From Ruminococcus sp. YE71 (GTDB taxonomy: Bacteria; Bacillota; Clostridia; Oscillospirales; Ruminococcaceae): DNA of 64,000 nucleotides. The position numbers and the translations under genes were made by a program. The DNA is taken from NCBI RefSeq assembly GCF_900119155.1, contig NZ_FPIR01000016.1:1-64000 (forward strand). The letters run 5' to 3'. A model generated the notes under the pieces. It saw only the letters and a program-made list of their open reading frames with translations, was not told the origin of the DNA and did no database searches. Of this stretch, positions 60,118 through 64,000 are shown one piece after another (the stretch's first letter is position 1; each line of letters begins with the position of its first letter).

Positions 60118-60348
60118 TTACAGATTTGTTAATTCTCGTTCATGATTCACCCCTTTCCTGCAAAACACAGTAAAATATTCACACCCTGCCCCGTCGCCGA
60201 TGCGGCCGCTCCCGAGCCTTTCGGCGAGCTGTTCGCGCTGCACCGCCGTCAGCTGCGAAAGCGCCTCTTCCCTCACTCGCCCCGAACACACCGCGTTCAG
60301 GTAAGCGAGCGGCATATCACGCCTGCCCGATAAATGCGAACTGTACAT
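60118..60348 (-). CDS. Small protein of unknown function (76 aa)
   Basis: ATG at 60348 follows AGGAGGGAG, a strong ribosome site. The product is hydrophilic: MYSSHLSGRRDMPLAYLNAV, an amphipathic helix (REEALSQLTAVQREQLAERL), then a short tail with two cysteines (GCEYFTVFC). No family recognised. It ends 22 bp before the purE promoter. An open frame on the opposite strand over the same bases has no ribosome site. Confidence 0.6.
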   Translation of the reverse strand: MYSSHLSGRRDMPLAYLNAVCSGRVREEALSQLTAVQREQLAERLGSGRIGDGAGCEYFTVFCRKGVNHERELTNL

Positions 60349-60438
60349 TTTTTCTCCCTCCTGTTATCCAAGTCTGCGAATTACCGCACATCTATTATCC
60401 CCCATATCCGAAAGTTGATACCGTGAAAAAAACACAGG

Positions 60439-60466
60439 TTGACAAATCGGGAAAATAGTGTTAAAC
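60439..60466 (+). promoter_or_regulatory. Promoter of rsmA
   Basis: TTGACA (60439-60444), 16-bp spacer, TTAAAC (60461-60466). A ~140-nt leader contains the hairpin TGCGGGTTT / GAAACCCGCA (about 60526-60553). Confidence 0.55.
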
Positions 60467-60611
60467 TGATTATTATATCAGTCAATTTTCCCCTGTTTGA
60501 ACAAGATTCGGGTTTGCGGTGCTGACTGCGGGTTTTACCGTGGGAAACCCGCACTCACCCCGTAAATTATCAGGAATAAAGGGTGTTACATTATTCATAA
60601 GGAGACCGCCG

Positions 60612-61478
60612 ATGGAAGGATTGTACGAAGTCAGGACGATAAACCGCCTGCTTGAAAAATACGGGTTCAGCTTCTCGAAAAAGCTGGGGCAGAATTTCCT
60701 TATCAACCCCTCGGTCTGCCCGAGGATAGCCGAGATGGGCAACGCGCAGAAGGGTTTCGGCGTCATCGAGGTCGGGACGGGCTTCGGCGTGCTCACCCAC
60801 GAGCTTGCGAAACGCGCCGACAAGGTCTGCGCCGTCGAGCTGGACGAGCGCTTAATACCCGTGCTGGAAGAGACCCTCGCCGAGCACGACAATGTGAAAA
60901 TATTCAACGCCGACATAATGGAATTCGACCTCCACAAGCTCATCGCCGAAGAGTTTGAAGGGCTTGAAGTCGTAGTCTGCGCGAATCTGCCCTACTACAT
61001 CACCTCCCCTGTCATCATGCGGCTTCTTGAAGAGCGCCTGCCGATACGTTCGGTGACGGTCATGGTGCAGAAGGAAGCAGGTGTGCGCCTGTGCGCTCCC
61101 CTCGCGACCCGCGACTGCGGAGCGGTGACCTTCGCGGTGCGCTACTTCTCCGAGCCGAAACAGCTTTTCAACGTCTCCAGGGGCAGTTTCTACCCCGCGC
61201 CGAACGTTGACAGCTGCGTCATCCGCTTCGACATCCGCGGGGAGACCCCCGACTGCGTCACCGACGAAAAGCACTTCTTCAAAGTCGTCAGAGCCGCATT
61301 CCAGCAGCGCAGAAAGACCCTCTGCAACTCCGTTTCGGGAACGCTGGGTCTGGACAAGTCGCTGGTCGGCGAAGCGGCGGCGGCGGCAGGTCTTTCGCCG
61401 TCGGTGCGCCCCGAAGCCATGTCCCTCGAACAGATGGCGGCTTTTTCCGAAGAGCTGAAAAAACTCTGCGAAAAGTGA
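60612..61478 (+). CDS. rsmA: 16S rRNA dimethyladenosine transferase
   Basis: 288 residues from ATG 60612 (AAGGAG seven bases upstream). SAM-binding motif IEVGTGFGVLTHELAKRA, catalytic NLPYYITSPVI, N-terminal KKLGQNFLINP, and FQQRRKTLCNS in the C-terminal domain. It dimethylates A1518 and A1519 (E. coli numbering) of 16S rRNA. Also known as ksgA. Confidence 0.95.
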   Translation: MEGLYEVRTINRLLEKYGFSFSKKLGQNFLINPSVCPRIAEMGNAQKGFGVIEVGTGFGVLTHELAKRADKVCAVELDERLIPVLEETLAEHDNVKIFNADIMEFDLHKLIAEEFEGLEVVVCANLPYYITSPVIMRLLEERLPIRSVTVMVQKEAGVRLCAPLATRDCGAVTFAVRYFSEPKQLFNVSRGSFYPAPNVDSCVIRFDIRGETPDCVTDEKHFFKVVRAAFQQRRKTLCNSVSGTLGLDKSLVGEAAAAAGLSPSVRPEAMSLEQMAAFSEELKKLCEK

Positions 61479-61502
61479 GCCTTTATCCCGATCATGGCGA
61501 GC

Positions 61503-61620
61503 CGAACCGTATGTGATCTTTATCCGTCCTCGGTTCGTATCGAATAATAATACATCATTCGTTCCACGCGGAACATCCGTCGGTAATTCTGCCGCGATGC
61601 TCCGCGTGGAACATTTTTCT
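61503..61620 (+). terminator. Tandem hairpins after rsmA
   Basis: Hairpin 1: CGAACCG / CGGTTCG (about 61503-61537). Hairpin 2: a 12-bp perfect stem (61561-61572 with 61601-61612), loop with its own CG-rich pairing, then ATTTTTCTT. The second is a good terminator. The rest of the gap up to 61790 holds a TACAAT -10-like box (61750-61755) and a TTCGACG word (61668), one base off a Spo0A box. Confidence 0.8.
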
Positions 61621-61790
61621 TGCCGACGGCCGTGTGAATCTCGGAGACCCGAATTTCACGGTGCATTTTCGACGCACTATCTGCCGCAAAACATCGGACG
61701 GGTGTCCGTCGGGCGACATATACCGACAGCTTCCGCAGGAAAAATATGCTACAATGTCTTTGAACGATTTTTCAAAGGAAGTGCAAAGAC

Positions 61791-64000
61791 ATGAACAAGC
61801 TCAAAGAAAAGATCAAGCCTGCCGAATGCGGAGACCTGCTGCGCTCCCGCGAGCTGCACAGGGGAAAGACTTATCTGGCTAAATTCTCGCTGACGGCTGC
61901 CGCCGCGTTCCTTGCGGGCTTCGGAAAAATGATCGGCTTCCCGTCGTACATGAGCGTCGCGGTGGCTGCCGTTTCTGGGCAGTTCGCAGGGGCGGCGCTG
62001 CTGGGGACGGCGGTGTCGGCGGCGGTACAGGGCAGCCTTGCGGCACAGGCGGTGCAGCTGGGGGCGATATTCATTTTCGCGGCGATGAGCGTTTTCTTCC
62101 CCCACTGGTCGCGAAACGGCGACCCCGTCCGACTCTCGCTGACGACGGCGGCGGTATGCCTGCTGCTGAGCGTGATGATGAGCGCCGCCGACAGCGCCAG
62201 CTTCACCGTCTCGATGCGGATGATAAGCTCTCTGATGTGCGCCTGCATCGTCTACGCGGCGGCGTATGTGGGGCAGCGTTCAGCTTCGGGTCAGCCGATC
62301 CGCGTACAGGGTCTGACGGCGGTGTACCTCTCGATGATATACATAGTCACGGTCTGCACCCTCTGTTCGGTGAGGATAGGCCCCTTCACCGCAGGCAGGG
62401 TCCTCGCCTGCGCCGTGATACCTGCCGCCGCGAAAAAGCGCAGAGCCGCAGGCGGCGCCGTCATGGGCGCTCTCACGGCGGTCTCGGTGACGATGTGCTC
62501 GGCGACACTGGCAGTCAACACCATGCTGCTGGCGGCGGCAGGTCTGATAAGCTCGGCTTTCGGCGGGCTCGGCAGACTGGCTTCGGGGATAGCGTTCATG
62601 GTCTCGGCTTCGGCGGCGCTTGGTACGGCAGGGCTCAACGCCGACACGTTCAATATGCTCGCCGATATCATAGCGGGGACGGCGATCTTCGCGGCGATGC
62701 CTTCGAGACTTTCCTCACGGATAGCTTCAAAATTCATGATATTCGGCTCGGCGGCGGACAGCGCGGGACAAACGGCTTCATCGCGGCTGACCTTCGCGGC
62801 GATGACCATCTCGGACATCCGTCAGAAGCTCGCCCTCGTGTCGGAAACGGTGGAGAGCCGCGCCGAGACCCCGACCCTCGCCGACAGGGTCACCGACTCG
62901 CTCTGCGCGGGCTGCCGTCTGTACGACGACTGCCGAAAGAACGGCACGGCGCTTCGGCTGTCGAGGTCGATAGACAGGTGCGCCGACGCGCCTTCCGCGG
63001 CAGGCTGCATACGCGCCGGCAGACTCAGCGAAACGGTGGCGGATTGCAGGCGCGAACAGCTGGCAGACCGCGCCGAAGCGATGCGTATGAAGGAGATGCG
63101 GCTGATGCTCCGCGAACAGCTCGGGGCGATGAGCGACATCCTCAACGACCTGTCGTGCAGGCTTTCGCGGCGGAGAGAGACCGACGCGAAGCTCTCGGCG
63201 GCGGCGCGGAGCTACTTCGAGAGGCAGGGTTTCAGAGGTGTGAGGGCGTGCGTTTACACCGACGAGAGCGGCAGCAGGCACGCGGAAGTCTATCTGACAG
63301 GAGAGTTCGAGGGGGAGGCGCTGTCGGTGACGGCGGGGCTTTGCAGGACACTCGAATGCGACCTCGAACTGCCAGAGGTGACTTCGGCGAGCAGCATCAC
63401 GAAGCTGGAATTCGATGAGATACCGCCCTTCGCCGCGGATTTCGGCAGCTATTCGGCGCTGGGCAGCGAGTCGAGCTGTTCGGGGGACACGGTGATGACG
63501 ACGGGGGCTTCGGCAGGCGAACGGTACGTGCTCCTCTCGGACGGGATGGGCACGGGCAAACGCGCAAGGCTCGACTCGGAGCTGACCGTCAACCTTGCGG
63601 AGCGGCTGCTCAGGTCGGGACTGACGATGGCGACCGCACAGAAGGTCATCGGGTCGGTGATGCAGGTGAAGGAATGGGACGAGAGCTTCGCGACCCTCGA
63701 CTTCCTGCGGCTCGACCTGTTCTCGGGGAGGGCGGAGTTCCTCAAGTCGGGGGCTGCGCCTGCATGGCTGTGCCGCGACGGCAGCGCCGTGAAGATAGGC
63801 TGCACTTCCTTCCCGACGGGGATCCTCCACGGCTGCGACCCCGACGTTTACTCCTGCAAGCTGTTCGACGGCGACCTTCTGCTGCTGGCGTCGGACGGAG
63901 CGAGCGAACAGGCTCTCGGGGAGACGGCGGCACTGGCTTACGAGTTCCCGTCGCTGACCGCCGAGGAGCTTGCGCTTCGGGCAGGATGTGCCTGCACGAA
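61791..64000 (+). CDS. spoIIE: Stage II sporulation protein E, 5' part (cut by right edge)
   Basis: At least 736 residues without a stop; the gene leaves the window. ATG 61791 with AAAGGAA ten bases upstream. About ten membrane helices lie between residues 35 and 330, then a cytoplasmic regulatory region with cysteines (CAGCRLYDDC), then a PP2C phosphatase domain with LSDGMGTGKRA (D584, G585) and, near the edge, ASDGASEQ. SpoIIE dephosphorylates SpoIIAA to activate sigma-F in the forespore and acts at the polar septum. The length so far agrees with B. subtilis SpoIIE (827). Confidence 0.93.
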   Translation, partial: MNKLKEKIKPAECGDLLRSRELHRGKTYLAKFSLTAAAAFLAGFGKMIGFPSYMSVAVAAVSGQFAGAALLGTAVSAAVQGSLAAQAVQLGAIFIFAAMSVFFPHWSRNGDPVRLSLTTAAVCLLLSVMMSAADSASFTVSMRMISSLMCACIVYAAAYVGQRSASGQPIRVQGLTAVYLSMIYIVTVCTLCSVRIGPFTAGRVLACAVIPAAAKKRRAAGGAVMGALTAVSVTMCSATLAVNTMLLAAAGLISSAFGGLGRLASGIAFMVSASAALGTAGLNADTFNMLADIIAGTAIFAAMPSRLSSRIASKFMIFGSAADSAGQTASSRLTFAAMTISDIRQKLALVSETVESRAETPTLADRVTDSLCAGCRLYDDCRKNGTALRLSRSIDRCADAPSAAGCIRAGRLSETVADCRREQLADRAEAMRMKEMRLMLREQLGAMSDILNDLSCRLSRRRETDAKLSAAARSYFERQGFRGVRACVYTDESGSRHAEVYLTGEFEGEALSVTAGLCRTLECDLELPEVTSASSITKLEFDEIPPFAADFGSYSALGSESSCSGDTVMTTGASAGERYVLLSDGMGTGKRARLDSELTVNLAERLLRSGLTMATAQKVIGSVMQVKEWDESFATLDFLRLDLFSGRAEFLKSGAAPAWLCRDGSAVKIGCTSFPTGILHGCDPDVYSCKLFDGDLLLLASDGASEQALGETAALAYEFPSLTAEELALRAGCACT

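Noticed and set aside
60142-60333. 63-codon frame on the plus strand over the 76-aa gene
   Set aside because: It has no ribosome site, whereas the minus-strand frame has AGGAGGGAG at a good distance.
61561-61613. parS-like palindromes (GTTCCACGCGGAACA and the mirrored copy) beside rsmA, a gene often near oriC
   Set aside because: About three of 16 bases differ from the parS consensus in each copy. The two copies pair with each other as a terminator stem with a T-run, which explains them better.
62156-63418. 420-codon frame within spoIIE on the same strand
   Set aside because: It is an alternate frame rich in Arg and Gly. The frame from 61791 encodes SpoIIE with intact PP2C motifs.
1-64000. 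tRNA genes, rRNA genes and CRISPR arrays
   Set aside because: No GGTTCRANYCC-type T-arm with matching acceptor stem and no regular direct repeats with spacers were seen on either strand.

Overview
The window looks like chromosome of a spore-forming Clostridia bacterium, most likely a Ruminococcus-like member of the Oscillospiraceae. Evidence: fairly GC-rich coding regions with AT-rich intergenic DNA; very canonical sigma-A promoters (TTGACA/TTGAAA, 16-18 bp, TATAAT); sporulation genes (spoVAD, spoVAE, spoIIE); GatCAB-type indirect tRNA amidation; QueH-type queuosine synthesis; NfnAB; and plant or host glycan enzymes (GH95, CBM35-GH26). The genus is an inference from gene content.

Layout. 1-2.9 kb: tail of an IS transposase, a LytTR-type two-component operon (minus) and a divergent small protein with a consensus promoter. 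2.9-9.0 kb (minus): cysK-like, corC, membrane protein, radical SAM, hisC and a five-zinc-ribbon membrane protein, probably one operon. 9.1-14.4 kb (minus): MacB-type export operon with two HlyD-like adaptors. 14.5-18.8 kb (plus): intracellular GH95 fucosidase and a lipoprotein CBM35-GH26 that lacks the catalytic acid/base Glu. 19.0-19.4 kb: a strong candidate for a large structured ncRNA with its own promoter and terminator. 19.4-21.6 kb: queH, spoVAD, spoVAE. 21.7-27.4 kb (plus): livJ, then livHMGF with a cytidylate-kinase-like gene. 27.4-29.4 kb (minus): ttcA-like, tcdA, GNAT. 29.5-33.7 kb: yajC, nfnAB and a GHL10 lipoprotein.

33.7-38.4 kb (minus): gatC, gatA and a gatB-aspS fusion, which puts the tRNA amidotransferase and a non-discriminating-type AspRS into one 956-residue chain. 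38.5-39.8 kb: lysA. 40.0-45.9 kb (plus): DUF951, prfA, sua5, coaE, lytic transglycosylase, M18 aminopeptidase, then a PdaA-like deacetylase lipoprotein.

46.3-60.1 kb (minus) is a purine biosynthesis region: purE, purM, purN, purO, a stand-alone AICAR transformylase and purD. It is interleaved with a HAD phosphatase, small membrane proteins and four envelope genes, two of which start with a zinc ribbon. PurO plus a single-domain transformylase replaces bifunctional PurH. purE follows a 190-nt leader with an intrinsic terminator directly before the gene. Dispersed inverted repeats flank purD. 60.1-64 kb: a small unknown protein, rsmA (ksgA) and the first 736 codons of spoIIE, which runs off the right edge.

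No tRNA, rRNA or CRISPR array was seen.
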